Of a DNA stretch of 64,000 bases, positions 49,981 to 61,741 are shown piece by piece. Each line of letters opens with the position of its first letter. Within the stretch, counting starts at the first letter, position 1. The DNA is from Cichorium intybus (lineage: Eukaryota; Streptophyta; Magnoliopsida; Asterales; Asteraceae). The position numbers were made by a program, and so were the translations under genes. The stretch lies in NCBI GenBank assembly GCA_023525715.1, contig CM042012.1, positions 119,618,298 through 119,682,297 of the forward strand, in the 5' to 3' direction. The notes beneath the pieces are model-generated. The model saw nothing but the letters and a program-made list of their open reading frames with translations, was not told the origin of the DNA and did no database searches.

Positions 49981-50018
49981 CGAAAGAGTAAATTTCAGGA
50001 ATGATCAGAAAAAAGGTT

Positions 50019-50091
50019 TGGAGATGCGGGGAATCGAACCCCGTGCCTCTCGCATGCGAAGCGAGCGCTCTACCATATGAGCTACATCCCC
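50019..50091 (-). tRNA. trnA-CGC: tRNA-Ala (anticodon CGC), second copy
   Basis: Identical in all 73 bases to 33713-33785 by eye, although the flanks have diverged. This is consistent with selection on both copies. Confidence 0.96.
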
Positions 50092-50512
50092 ATATTTGTT
50101 GTTGTACAATTGACGAGACTTGTTAAATTTTCGGGAACTAATCACTTGGTTACATATATTGTAATTAGGTTATATAACATTCTGTGTTCTTTTTCATTTT
50201 AGGGTTTTTCCTTTTTCGTAGAAGTTCAATCATTATATTAAGTTATTTTTATCCCTAACAAGTTAAATAGTTAAATGAAAAAGATACAGCTAAAAATGAA
50301 AGCATATATGCATGTATGCATGTGTATATATATGTTAATGGGAAAAATATATTCAACATTATCTCATATACCGAAGCTTGAAGAGTGAAGGAAACATTTG
50401 CACAATACTAAAACCGTAGGTCATTTGGTTAATAAACGATAACATATATGAAGATAAAAAAAGAAGCGAAAAAAAAGCTTTATTATGGAACAACATAAAA
50501 AATGTTATAATT

Positions 50513-50515
<3 letters not shown>

Positions 50516-50545
<30 letters not shown>
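50516..50545. repeat. poly(A) run
   Basis: About 29 A residues inside duplicate B; copy A has no such run here. Confidence 0.9.
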
Positions 50546-50861
50546 CAAACTAGAACTATCAACCTAACTGAAAAGCTAATAGTGGGTGCATAACTGCATA
50601 TACAAGCTAGACGACCAAGATTACATTTTTTTTTTCCTACAACAGATCCAAGAAAAGGATTAGATCAAAATATTGTAAAAGACAGCATCAATATTTGTCA
50701 TAGTTAGAACAACCAAAAAGTGTCTCATTTCAATATCTACACAACATCAAAAGAAAGTGATCGAAGAGTAACCACATCTAATTACACTTAGCTAAATTTG
50801 AGCTATTAGTGACGGACCTACGAGAGATCAATGACGGATTTCAAATGCATATGAATTTTTT

Positions 50862-51238
50862 TGTTAGGAATCGGACAGGGTACACGTAGCGGAAACACTA
50901 TCACACATACACACGAAAGCAGAAAATAAAGCAAAAGATAGCACAAGGATTTTACGTGGTTCGGATTCGGTGTCAATCCTACATCCACGGGCTACAACTA
51001 GATTTTATTTGACTGAGGAGATTACAAGAGATACACACTCAATATTTGCATATTTTGTGTGTTGTGGTGCATCTTTCTAACAAGTCTTACCACCTATATA
51101 TATACATGAGATGGTAATGTGAACAAAGGAATGTGAAATCAAAAGAAGTAGGCTTGAGAAGAAAAACAAATGTAAACTTCTCTTTGACTCACCAACCTTC
51201 ACCAACCATTGAAAAATCTTCACCAACCATTCCTAACA
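50862..51238 (-). repeat. 3' LTR of gag-only element
   Basis: 377 bp, same length as the partner at 53120. CTATATATATA lies at about 51094 on plus. Confidence 0.92.
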
Positions 51239-51366
51239 ATCTCTCACTTGAAGATTTTGAACATCTCTCATTAATCTCCTAACATAACAAGTCTTCCAAG
51301 CTTCCAGTTCCCAAGAACAAGCTAAACTTAGTCAAATTTTCCCTTAGTTGTAGCCGCCCCTCATCT

Positions 51367-52923
51367 TCAAGTACAAGAAGGGCCAGTTGAAGCTCCCACT
51401 AGCTCCAACTCAGCCGTGGCTAATCCCACCACCGACTCATCCTCTGTCTCAACCGGTTTGGACACTCCATCAGCTCCAGAGATACACGGAGGACCACTAA
51501 CACTCTCCAAACTTTGCAAACTTCCAACAGGAGAGAATTTTTCAGTCTTAGTCTTCAAAACCCAACGGCTCTTTGTAACTGTACCTGGAACACACCCCGT
51601 GCTCCTACTGTCACAAAATCCCCTGAATGGTTTAGACTTTCCGACTCGTTCAGCTAACATCCCCTTGGCTCCAGAATTCATGTTTGCAAAATGAACTCTC
51701 TTAGCACTAGATTTAGCGAACCAGATTTTGTCATACTTAACAGGGACGGTCATACTTCCCTCAGCAGGTACCTCAACCATATACAATGACCCACGCTTCA
51801 TACCTTGAGCAATCACCGAATTACCATTGACCACCCTCCATTTACCACCACCAAACCTTACGTCTAGTCCTTGTTTATCCAACTGACCAACATAAATCAA
51901 TTTCTTCTTTAGCTCCGGAATCACCCTGACATTTTTCAGGTTCCATGTAGTTCCTAATGAAGTAACCAGATCAATATCTCCTATGCCCGTTACTTGAAGC
52001 ATCTCATCATTTGCTAACCGTACCTTCCCAAAATCTCCTTTTTTTAGATTCACCATCGTTTCTCCGTTGTCCATGGCGTGAAACGAAGCCCCTGAATCCA
52101 TGACCCAAGAGTCTACAGAACTTTCCATACTTAGTATCAGTGCATCATCCTCAGACACACTCTCAGCACCAGCAATGTTCAATTCTTTCTTTGGACATTG
52201 ACTCTTAACATGTCCCACCTCCTGGCAGTTCCAGCATTTCACATTCTTCCAAGTTCTAGATGAACTTCTTCCCCGACTCCCACTGCTGCCACTATTCCTG
52301 CTATTCCCTCTACCTCTTCTGATATTTAATAAATCAGAAGAAGAAGATCCACCTTGATTCTTGCGTCTGACATCCTCGCCAAGAACCAAATCTCTAACTC
52401 CTTCAAAAGTCATACCACTGGTCTCCACTGAACTTGTAACAGCGGTTACTGTTCCAGACCAGCTATCAGGTAGTGAAGCTAGTAGCAGTGAAGCTTGAGT
52501 CTCGTTATCAAATTTAATTCCCACAGATGACAATCTGGACAGAATTGAATTTAGATTGTTAATGTGAATCGTAACTGAGCTGTCTTCATTCATCCTTGTC
52601 GTGAACAATTCCCTCATCAATAACACCTTGTTAGCCACCGATGGTTTCTCATACATGTTCGTTAGAACATCCATCATACCACGCGCCGTGGTTTCCTTCA
52701 TGATGTTGAAAGCGACGCTCCTTTCCAACGACAATGTAATAACCGCCTTAGCTTTCTTGTCCTTTGAGTTCCACGCATCTTCAGCAGCTTTTTCCATTTT
52801 CTCCGATTTGTCTCCAAGTACCACGTCCAAATCTTTCTGACATAGCAATGCTTCTAATTGCATTTTCCACCAGCTAAAGTTAGAACCGTTGAACTTCTCG
52901 ATTACAACCTTGTCTTCAGCCAT
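51367..52923 (-). CDS. copia Gag-protease polyprotein of the gag-only element
   Basis: An open frame of about 518 codons from the ATG at 52921-52923 (MAEDKVVIEKF). A frame-open upstream ATG would add four residues. Residues about 1-190 are a copia gag (FNGSNFSWWKMQ, MYEKPSVANK, LLASLPDSW). An Arg/Ser/Gly-rich region precedes a CCHC knuckle CWNCQEVGHVKSQC near residue 240. Then comes an aspartic-protease motif WVMDSGASFH near residue 290, with downstream RVIPELKKKLIYVGQL. From about residue 400 the frame leaves known copia order: integrase and RT are deleted and a tail rich in Ser/Val/Gly follows (VHFANMNSGAKG, SRWVLKTKTEKFSPVG). The long open frame suggests recent activity or selection. It would need integrase and RT supplied in trans. 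Confidence 0.85.
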   Translation of the reverse strand: MAEDKVVIEKFNGSNFSWWKMQLEALLCQKDLDVVLGDKSEKMEKAAEDAWNSKDKKAKAVITLSLERSVAFNIMKETTARGMMDVLTNMYEKPSVANKVLLMRELFTTRMNEDSSVTIHINNLNSILSRLSSVGIKFDNETQASLLLASLPDSWSGTVTAVTSSVETSGMTFEGVRDLVLGEDVRRKNQGGSSSSDLLNIRRGRGNSRNSGSSGSRGRSSSRTWKNVKCWNCQEVGHVKSQCPKKELNIAGAESVSEDDALILSMESSVDSWVMDSGASFHAMDNGETMVNLKKGDFGKVRLANDEMLQVTGIGDIDLVTSLGTTWNLKNVRVIPELKKKLIYVGQLDKQGLDVRFGGGKWRVVNGNSVIAQGMKRGSLYMVEVPAEGSMTVPVKYDKIWFAKSSAKRVHFANMNSGAKGMLAERVGKSKPFRGFCDSRSTGCVPGTVTKSRWVLKTKTEKFSPVGSLQSLESVSGPPCISGADGVSKPVETEDESVVGLATAELELVGASTGPSCT

Positions 52924-53119
52924 TACGACAAACAAGAGACAAATATTTTATAGTACTTTTGTGTGACAGAACAGTACCCTTCAAAGTACCGAGATACCTT
53001 TAATACGATTAATAGAAATTAGTTTCTGATGTGGAAGATCAGACAAAACTGCAACCACAAAGCATACTCTAATTTCTAAAACCGAGACCTCCTCCGAAAC
53101 CCAAAGAACTGATACCAGT

Positions 53120-53496
53120 TGTTAGGAATCAGACCGGGTACAAGCAGCGGAAACACTATCACACATACACACGAAAGCAGAAAATAAAGCAAAAGATAAC
53201 ACAAGGATTTTACGTGGTTCGGATTCGGTGTCAATCCTACATCCACGGGCTACAACTAGATTTTATTTGACTGAGGAGATTACAAGAGATACACACTCAA
53301 TCTTTGCATGTTTTATGTGTTGTGGTGCATCTTTCTAACAAGCCTTACCACCTATATATATACATGAGATGGTAATGTGAACAAAGGAATGTGAAATCAA
53401 AAGAAGTAGGCTTGAGAAGAAAAACAAATGTAAACTTCTCTTTGACTCACCAACCTTCACCAACCATTGAAAAATCTTCACCAACCATTCCTAACA
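53120..53496 (-). repeat. 5' LTR of gag-only element
   Basis: 377 bp, the promoter LTR for the minus-strand gag frame. Preceded on plus by CTGATACCAGT, the primer-site complement. Confidence 0.92.
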
Positions 53497-53501
53497 TTCT
53501 T

Positions 53502-54980
53502 AAATTGTAGACATTTATCAAGAGATCTGCTAGAGATTAGATACGGAATCAGCCAAGGATTATATCCCTTGCTAATCTCTCGCTAAATAGCAAGGGGACA
53601 TCGAGAGAATTTTTATATCAGTCACAAATCCATCTCAAATACAGACCTCCTTCATCTTATTCTCTTAACCAAATTTCAACCGGGCATCTCTACTCCTAAT
53701 AACTTCGTCAATTCCAGCCACCTCCATTCTCAATGTAGCTCGTTCCGGCAACTTCCACTAACCCCACCATTGCCGATTAAGGTACCATTCTTGACCTAAA
53801 TTTCTTTTATGTCAATTTTAGTTTTAGGCTTTTAACATTGTATTTGGTTACTTAATTTTTTTGTAAATCAGTGACCACTAACCTTTTTGCAACATGCGTG
53901 ACCGATTCATTGGTCCCGATTGCTTGAATTTTGAACTCGGAATCGCTCAAATCCACTGTATCATCGTCTCCTCTTAAGCATCAATTTATGTGACTTTCAA
54001 ATCTCACTTGTTACTTAGGGTTCTCCTTTAGTTCTTTCAACAAACAAATATAAATGGATAGTTGTTTGTTTCTATGAGATGAATATTTAAAAAGAGTATC
54101 AGCTTCTCTAGTTCTCGGTACAGATGATTTTAGAGTATCAGTTTCTCTTGTTCTAGGTTCATTTTGTTTTAAACAACTTCTTTGGTTCTTGAAACTTATT
54201 GTGCAAATTTTCTAGGTAATTTTATGTGTTGGTATGTTGTTGAAAGGTTGGAAGCATATCAAGGTATTCATTACACTATATTGCTTTTAATTCACATGCC
54301 TAATAAATGATTTTAGTTAGTAATGAATGTTTTAGTTGGTCAAAGCTACGTCAATCAAATGGAAGGAGTTGTTGCTGGTGGTGAGTCTTGTTTTTTTAAA
54401 CTATTATTTTGTTTTTGGTGCACAATTTTAAACTTTAGTCTCATTACATGAATATCGTCTCAGTGATAACTGGAAATTGGTGTATAGGTCCTTTTTGTGT
54501 TTGTTGATTTGCAGGACTAACAGTGCTTTGAAATTTGATTGGTTTTTCTTGTTTTACATGGTAAGTTGTTATGTCAAGACTTTAGTTAAATTTAATTGAA
54601 TCCATGGCAATTTTGCAGCTCCATATTGTGTTATGTATATTTGCTGCCATTGCTCCTCCAGTAGTCTTCAATTGCAAGTCATTGACGTAAGGTCTATTTT
54701 TTAACTTCAAATCACTTGCCACTCTTACATACATTTAGAAGGTAAAAAAAAATTTCTTTATTTATTTGTAGGTTGAATATAAATGTGTGCTAGAGGAGAC
54801 GCATATGTTACAGTCAAAATATGAGAGGAAATTAAGAATTGTTGTAAGTTTGAAATCAAATATGGATATGAAAGTCAGTTTTTGAGATGTTTGGTTATGG
54901 ATTCTATAATTTTGGTATTGAAATACTGATGTTTGGTTTTGGATTATGTAATTATCTTATCTTGGATTTTACAATGTATA
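53502..54980. other. unassigned AT-rich region
   Basis: The first part (53502-53660) has short repeats such as CTAATCTCTCGCTAAATAGC that resemble subterminal DNA of a CACTA element interrupted by the gag-only insertion. The rest has scattered short frames only. Confidence 0.35.
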
Positions 54981-55263
54981 ATTTCATTTTGACGGATTAG
55001 AAATGGAAAAATGTGTGTCGAAACCTGGTTTTTGTGATAGATCTGTGACAACTATTTCCTCCCAAATGAGCTATAGAATGGCTGTTTTGCGACGGAAATT
55101 TTGTCGCTATGGCTGTCACAAAAAAATCCGTTAAAACCCTCGATAACTTGTTAGATAACTGTTTTTTGCTATGAAGAGGTTTCATCGCTAATTCATCGCA
55201 AGGCATTTAGCGATGGAATACCGACGGAAAAATCGGTTGCTATTGCTCCTGTTTCTAGTAGTG
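54981..55263. mobile_element. CACTA-type 3' terminal region
   Basis: Ends TTTCTAGTAGTG (complement CACTACTAGAAA). The last 250 bases are full of subterminal repeats with core (G)CGACGGAAA/AGCGATGG in both directions, the usual CACTA layout. The 5' terminus was not found. Confidence 0.6.
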
Positions 55264-55925
55264 TAAATAGAGCTCGACATACTTTGATCTTTGAACATTG
55301 ATGTGACATCGGAGGATATTAGGTCTATTAGGTCCATTGGCTGATCCACACAGTATGAGCGCGTAGCATGACAACCCACCTGGTGGCCGTGCTTAACAAC
55401 ACTGCTTGGCCACATAGCATGATAGTCGCAGCCCCGCTTGACAGCACATCCTTTAGCTAGTTAGGCCTGGATTGGGCTGACCCAAGGCTTGGCCTAATTG
55501 TCCCTCCACTTACCCTATAAATAGAATGTTCTGTTCCCCTATGGAGGATATACATGTAATTTGAAGTTTGACAATGATATATGCGTAATTATGAAAGTTT
55601 ATAAGGATGTGGATAAAATTCTCCCTAAACTAAAAATATCACTTCTCCGAGTCATACAAATTGTAATTGGAATTATTGTGTGAAATCTCTTCCTCGTCAC
55701 GGAAAAGTTTCGGAAAAAACTAAAAGTTTGCGGTCACCCATCCAAAGAGGTAGTGTACCCGCACGGATATATGTGGCCAGCTCGAAACGCGCATTACACG
55801 GATATACCTTTCGTATGGTCTTATTGTCATATCATCCTAACCGCACCATATCGTTGGTGTATACATGTGGACCTTAAGCCACATATCATTTAAGTTGAAT
55901 ATCCTACAAAACCTTTTAAACACTA
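55264..55925. other. LTR-like non-coding sequence with TATA box
   Basis: A TATA box CTATAAATA (about 55514) with GC-rich repeated TAGCATGA(C/T)A phrases upstream suggests an LTR fragment. Termini could not be fixed. Confidence 0.35.
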
Positions 55926-56418
55926 TGTCACACCCCTAAACCGTATTGCCGGAAACATTCAAGGGTAGATGACTTCATGAACAATATCATAACAATGTCG
56001 ATTAATAGTGAATCAAAGCAACACGACCATAGTAATATAATTGTAAGAGTTACATAGTTCAATGTAGTACGTTTCAATCACAATTAATACATGGTTCAAA
56101 AATATACAAAATGACGTCGTAACGTCTATTCACCAACGCCTGTGGTTTACCTTTTTAGTTTCCTGAGAATACAAGTGGTTATAAAAGTGTAAACAATTAA
56201 GTTGGTGAGTTCATAAGCATTTGTATAAGAGAAATCTTTTTGTTTGTAAACAATAGTATTGTAAAAACAAGAAAATCCAATATTTTCTTATAAAAATGTC
56301 CAAGTCTTTTAAAAGTCCAAAGACTAAAACGTATAGCGTAGTTTATAGTATAAATCCATTTCTTTGTAAAAATAATAGTGTTGTAACCCAAGAAAATCCA
56401 ATATTTTCTTATAAAAAG
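55926..56418 (+). mobile_element. partial Tekay-like LTR
   Basis: Begins TGTCACACCCCTAAACCG, a common start for chromovirus LTRs, and is cut by the LTR that begins at 56419. Contains a direct repeat of about 120 bases: AAGAAAATCCAATATTTTCT occurs at about 56268 and 56390. Confidence 0.55.
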
Positions 56419-58205
56419 TGTAACGCCCGGTTTCTCATACAAAGTACACCCAAAATTTTTCAAACAATAATACATCAAAATGGGCATACTTGTACTCAAA
56501 CCACGTAAACAAGATGTTATCAATATATTTAATTACGCAAAAGGTCCTTACGATACATACCAGACATTACAAATAAATCTAATTTAACTAAAGGACAGGC
56601 TCTAAGTCTTTCGTCTCTCTTTATCACATGTCTTCCCCTATCACTGCTATAGATACCTACAAAACAACATATAACTCAAGTGTAAGCTTATAAAAAGCTT
56701 AGTGAGTAATCTCCAACATATTCCACATATCTCTCTTAATGCCCATTCTCATTATTCACTCTTGCTATTCTAATTAACAAGTAACACCTCCTCTTTATAT
56801 CTGAAACCTGCAATTACATTAACTTACAATACCAGCTAATTAGTAGCAACTTCAATTCATCAATAAGTACCACAACTGGACCTACTCCTACTCATAACTC
56901 ATACCTGAACACTTACATAAACTCCTTTTACTCATAACTCATTCTAGAATAGTCACATGGACTCTTTTTTACAACCAATCATACTCCATCTCAACAACCC
57001 TCATGGTTGTACAATCCGACTCAAGAACTCTGTAAAGCAATCACTCTACCATCTACTCGGTTTATAAAATCAACATGTATATCTAACTCAACAATTGTTA
57101 CTTACAAGTAGCAATTCACTCCACCTGTGATTACAACCATAACCACAACATAGCACACACACAAATATTAATTATAACTCTACATAAGTACTAAAGAGTA
57201 CTCACCTGATATCATCATAGTGTGTGAAATCCCCAAATTTTGTGTATCGGGCTCCTGTCCGCTAGACTTGGTTGTATCACCACAGTCTAAATCAATACTC
57301 TAACAACCATAATCATTTCAATAACATCTAACTCAAAAGATGTAGTAACTGAAAGGGGGAAAAGGAGTATAAACGGTAAATATCAACTCAATATTTACCG
57401 AAACCCCCAAATCCGCAATTTTACTCATTCAACCGTAGAAACTTGACAATAATCACACCAATCACTCTAAAGGCATCCACTAACAATCTACTAACAACAT
57501 ATATAACAATATATAGCTAAATCACGGAATTGAAAGTTAGGGTTTCAAAACCCCAAAACCAAGAAATTACTCACCTCAATGAATTAGGAATCGTGAACGC
57601 GTTTACGGGGTTAGGTTGAAGTCTCCCTACTCTTTCTTACCCATCTCCTGGCTCAATTTGGCAGAAAATCACCTTAGAATGCTCTGAAATCGAATTTGGG
57701 TGTATTTTTCCCGAAATGAGCATTTTCTGCACATTATATTTTGCTGTCAGGCCTACACGACCCGTGTAGACCTACACGACCCGTGTAGGTCCGTTTTGAC
57801 CCACGGACTGCTTCTTGAACAATTTCTACACGACCCGTGTAGAGGTACACGACCTGTGTGACTCTGGAAGGGTTACTGTTTGGTTTCTAAAGGAATTCTA
57901 CACGACCCGTGTTACCATACACGACCCCTGTATCTCTGTTTTGGCATTTTTCAAGTCTAAACTTCTCCCAAATTGGTTTCTAACCACCCAAACTCATACA
58001 ACAACCTAACTAATCTTAATCACACCAAGATTAGTACATAAGAAAGACTTCAATCTCTTCTTACTAATTATACAACTCAAAACTCAAAGGCATTCATAAA
58101 TGATTGCCACAAGACTCTACGCAACTCATAGCTAAAACCATACCAACTATAAGGTAATAACTCTACTTACCTTAATAAGCATTTCAAAAAGAAACAGGTC
58201 TTACA
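56419..58205 (-). mobile_element. chromovirus-type 3' LTR
   Basis: 1787 bp; on minus it begins TGTAAGACCTG and ends CCGGGCGTTACA. Upstream on minus (58206-58225) is a polypurine tract GAAAGAGGAGAGAACT and the typical pol end wording RFRGRNLLKEE, so this is a 3' LTR with a remnant of its internal region. Holds TACACGACCCGTGTAG palindromes (57748-57935). Confidence 0.75.
57748..57935. repeat. palindrome cluster CTACACGACCCGTGTAG
   Basis: Six copies or variants: about 57752, 57771, 57827, 57846 (GTACACGACCTGTGT), 57897 and 57913 (ATACACGACCCCTGTA). The spacers are unrelated. Confidence 0.9.
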
Positions 58206-58555
58206 AGTTCTCTCCTCTTTCAAAAGATTCCGTCCTCGGAATCTCTTAGAATAGGCATGGTTTATACAACCACTTTACTACCGCAATATACATCACATAC
58301 AATAATGATTTTATCCTCTCCTCATGTCATATGACATATACATACTGTCACATCTCATTTACTCATAATATAGATAACGTCCGCCATTATCTTCATAAGA
58401 TGATCTCTATAGCCATATTGGCTATCATCATTTACATAGACGTATATCCATGGCTCACATCGAGCCACATTTACAACATACTGTTGTCTTCAAAACAACT
58501 CACTTGTAGTTGTTATGTTTACAAAGTCTTAAATCAATTTATCTACCTAATTATA
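58206..58555 (-). pseudogene. remnant of chromovirus internal region
   Basis: Apart from the pol C-terminal wording directly next to the LTR, no coding motif survives. Sequence changes to the Athila-type LTR near 58480-58560. Confidence 0.4.
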
Positions 58556-60151
58556 TGACTATTAGACTTACGAGCAAGTATTACTCGGTCATTTAATAGT
58601 ATAGTTTAGGCAAGTAAAAGGGATCGAATTTTCCACAGGGAATTATTAATTAACTTAAAGTCTTAAATTATCAATCAAACAGTTTAAAGGCGAGTTTTAG
58701 TAAAAACTCGTAAAACTAAGTTTTGGATGCTTGTAAAATAGGCGAAATAATAAATAACAGTTATCGTAACAACACAACAATCAAGAGATAATATGATCAA
58801 ATTATAACAAGGGAAACTTTTGCCTAGGATTTGTTGATTCATATAAATCTAGGTTGACTAGTTTTGATTATGTGCAATGAGTTAAAATAGGTAGCATTAA
58901 GTGGTAGGATCATATGGTCAAGTCACCAATTCTATAATTTCTAAGTTAATATAGCACAATGGCCATGCAACTAACTAACTTATAATCACGAATAATTAAT
59001 ATAATCTAGCATGCAAACATAGGCCATACCCTAATGGTCATAGTGATATGATCATACAATCAATGGTCATGAGTTGTAACTAAATATGATATAAGTTTTA
59101 TTTCACTAATCAAGTTTATAGCTAAAATAACTTCCCTAGTTAAATGGTCAATAACTAGTCCAATGATATATAAGTGTCAATTACACATCAAAATGGTTCA
59201 TATGATCAATACGTTTAAATGGTCAATAAACTTTAATCATATGAAGATGGCTATCAAGATTATAAACTTTAATCACATTCAATATGTATAGCATGCAAAT
59301 TATATATCCTAACCGATTTTAAACTCGAATCAAGAACTAAATCAACACATATTTATATTAACGAATCAACATCACCTAGGCAAAAGCTACAGGGAATCTA
59401 GCCTAGCATGGTATCAAGTATACAATAACAATATGAAGAATACATGATAAAAGATACCAACCGGTTAAATTCGATGAATCCTTGCTACAATGATGATCTC
59501 CGCTCCTTCTTGTAATGTAAATAACACTCAAATACACTTATCATACATTAAATGTTGAAATACACGAAATATAATAACTATCAAATATGAATTCACTGAT
59601 TTCTCTCTTGTATTCTAACAATGGTTCTTTCAATGGTCGTCCATGGTCTTCTATTTATAGCAGGCGAAGGCGAGAGGCGAGGTGCGCCTATATCTGGGCG
59701 CGGTGCGCCTGGTGGACGAGATCTGTCTCACTTTATCGCTGTAAAGGCCACATGATGGTTTGCTTTTGAGATCGGATCTAGGGCGGGGTGCGCCCAAAGG
59801 TCAGGCGTGGTGCGCCTATGCACATGTTAGGCAACCCGGTTGAATCATTGGATGAACCCACGCTCCATTATTTTAATCTCAAGTAGTCCAGCATGTCGAA
59901 AACTGGCATCTTTATGGGCGCGGTGCGCCTGAGGAATGGGCGGGGTGCGCCCTGGCTGAAATCAGATTGGCACTTTGTTTCTTTTTAAGCTCAAATCTCT
60001 TGTAAAATCCGATCTTTTGCTCCATACGTGTCTTTTAGCTCCAAAATGTATTTTTAAGCAAATCAGGAATATTTATTTTAAGAAATGTACGAAACTATAC
60101 TAAAATGATACCGATATCGCCCGGAAAATGTGTATAATTTACGCGATATCA
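58556..60151 (-). mobile_element. Athila/Tat-type 3' LTR
   Basis: On minus it begins TGATATCGCGTAAATTATAC. It is preceded by the classic tract found before such LTRs, TTGAGGACAAGCAAAGTTC then AAGTATGGGGTATTT (60152-60190 on plus, complement). The left end near 58556 is approximate. Contains GGCGCGGTGCGCC palindromes at 59665-59955 and a GGATCGAATTTTCC string near 58620. Confidence 0.7.
59665..59955. repeat. palindrome cluster GGCGCGGTGCGCC
   Basis: Six variants near 59669, 59697, 59783, 59803, 59917 and 59939. The same motif recurs at about 63139, 63161, 63752 and 63775, outside the LTR. Confidence 0.9.
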
Positions 60152-60190
60152 AAATACCCCATACTTGAACTTTGCTTGTCCTCAAGCAAT
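60152..60190 (-). other. polypurine tract region of the Athila-type element
   Basis: Minus strand reads GAGGACAAGCAAAGTTCAAG, then TATGGGGTATTT, then the LTR start. Near-identical strings precede 3' LTRs of many plant Athila/Tat elements. Confidence 0.75.
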
Positions 60191-61741
60191 TTTAGAATAA
60201 TTTTTAGGTAAATCAATCCAAATAAACAAATACAGACACCATAGAAAAAGGTCAATGTCAGTCAACATGGTCAGAATCAGTTTTGTAAGGAACCTATATA
60301 TTGAACAAACGTTACCCACTTTTAGCATTGTGAACCACTTTCTTTTGCTACTCGAAGGACGAATAGACTCGTTAAGATTTGGCGATTAGGAGTGTGTATC
60401 AGACAAATGAAACAGAGGATGTACCCAGTGGGGGTACTTTTCATCTACCTTTGATGAGGCTTTTATCCTAAAGAAATAGGGTTTTAAATGTCCTCTGGGC
60501 AAACATCTGGTTTCGATAGTTTCACCCTTGTACTGTCCTTTACTTTTTACCGTCTCAAACCTTTCATTTCCTTTTTCTCATCACCAATCATAAAACTTCA
60601 ATCTTCAATCTCGACATGCCAATATATTCTATATCTTCAATTTTTAGCTCGTTTTAGTCTCTAATTTTTGTAGACTTCTTGATGTTTCTGTCATTTTTGC
60701 TCTTTATTTTCTTGAAGTCTTTAATTAATCGTTGGATCTCTTTGACTTTTCTTTTCTCAAGAACTTGGCTTCTAACAATTTCTTAGATGCGTGGAAGTAG
60801 ATTGTGATCAAGCTGGTATTATCGATCAATTTTATGACTTGATCCCAATGATGTATAATAGGGGATCGTCTTCAAGTTTCATCAGGAATCCATGCGATGA
60901 ATCAAAAATAGTGATGAGAAAGTGGCAATGTAAGGTTGTTTGAGACTTGGGAGTACAAAGGGTTAATCCTTTCAGAAGCCAAGATGCGAATTTTCTGATA
61001 AATAATATGCAAGGCTTATTATTTGTGTGTACACATCATCCCAATCAACCTCCTCTAAACGTATCTTAATTCATTAAGCACCTGCATCTGTCTTCCAAAC
61101 AAGTAGTTTCAAAGTGGTTCGTTAGGCTCAAAGTGTGATCTGTTTGTTCAGTATAAAGAATTTCAAACAAAACTCGGGACCAATCATATGATTCAATCTT
61201 TATGACTTGGCACTATGGTATCTGATTTATAAATTTTTCAAAATTTTACCCGAAATTACCCTATAAATGCTCAAAAACAAATAAAATACAAGTGTAAATA
61301 CTGCAATCCCTACCCCATACTTGGTTAATACAACGTCCCCGTTGTATAAATATTTTATAAAATAAGCATAAGAAAAAGGAGTATTGGAACCGACTCCCCT
61401 GAGGTATTGTACACGTGATTGCAGATTCTGAACTTGGAGCTCTTGGAATTGATCGAATAAGATTCATGATATGTCATCGTTTAAGTGCGATCTTATTATT
61501 TTTATTTTTAATTTTAAATTTTTTTTATATGGACTGAAACGAATGCCAGTCATTCTGCAAAATCATCAAAAATAACAAGCAATATCTCAAGCAACATGGT
61601 TAGATAAACACACAAATAATAAAACACACCACAAAATAAAAACACACTAAAAATCAAAATAAAAATCCAAATCATATTTTTTTTGTTTTTGTTTTTAAAT
61701 CACCCAAAAAAATTAAAATATATCAAACAATACCAGTAATG
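60191..61741 (-). other. 3' untranslated spacer between ORF and polypurine tract
   Basis: 1.5 kb without a conserved frame. An ATTTTAAATTTT/TTTT-rich stretch at 61490-61720 follows the ORF stop. Confidence 0.5.

Larger units (their letters stand above)
47905..50805. repeat. segmental duplicate B (paired with 33094-34440)
   Basis: Same order as copy A: promoter, 76-aa gene, 3' region, tRNA-Ala, then the A-rich tail. Copy B is longer because the 3' region is tandemly repeated and an hAT element and poly(A) run were added. Confidence 0.88.
50862..53496 (-). mobile_element. gag-only non-autonomous copia element (TR-GAG-like)
   Basis: A 2.6-kb element with two 377-bp LTRs (50862-51238, 53120-53496) beginning TGTTAGGAATC and ending CCATTCCTAACA, with about nine differences. 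Flanks TTTTT and TTCTT agree at four of five bases. On minus, the primer-binding-like TGGTATCAGTTC follows the 5' LTR, and purine-rich AAGTGAGAGAT precedes the 3' LTR. It encodes gag plus a protease-like part and no integrase, RT or RNase H. Confidence 0.88.

Noticed and set aside
50806..55263. A complete CACTA element hosting the gag-only copia element
   Set aside because: The 3' terminus is convincing but no CACTA 5' terminus or 3-bp duplication was found near 50806.
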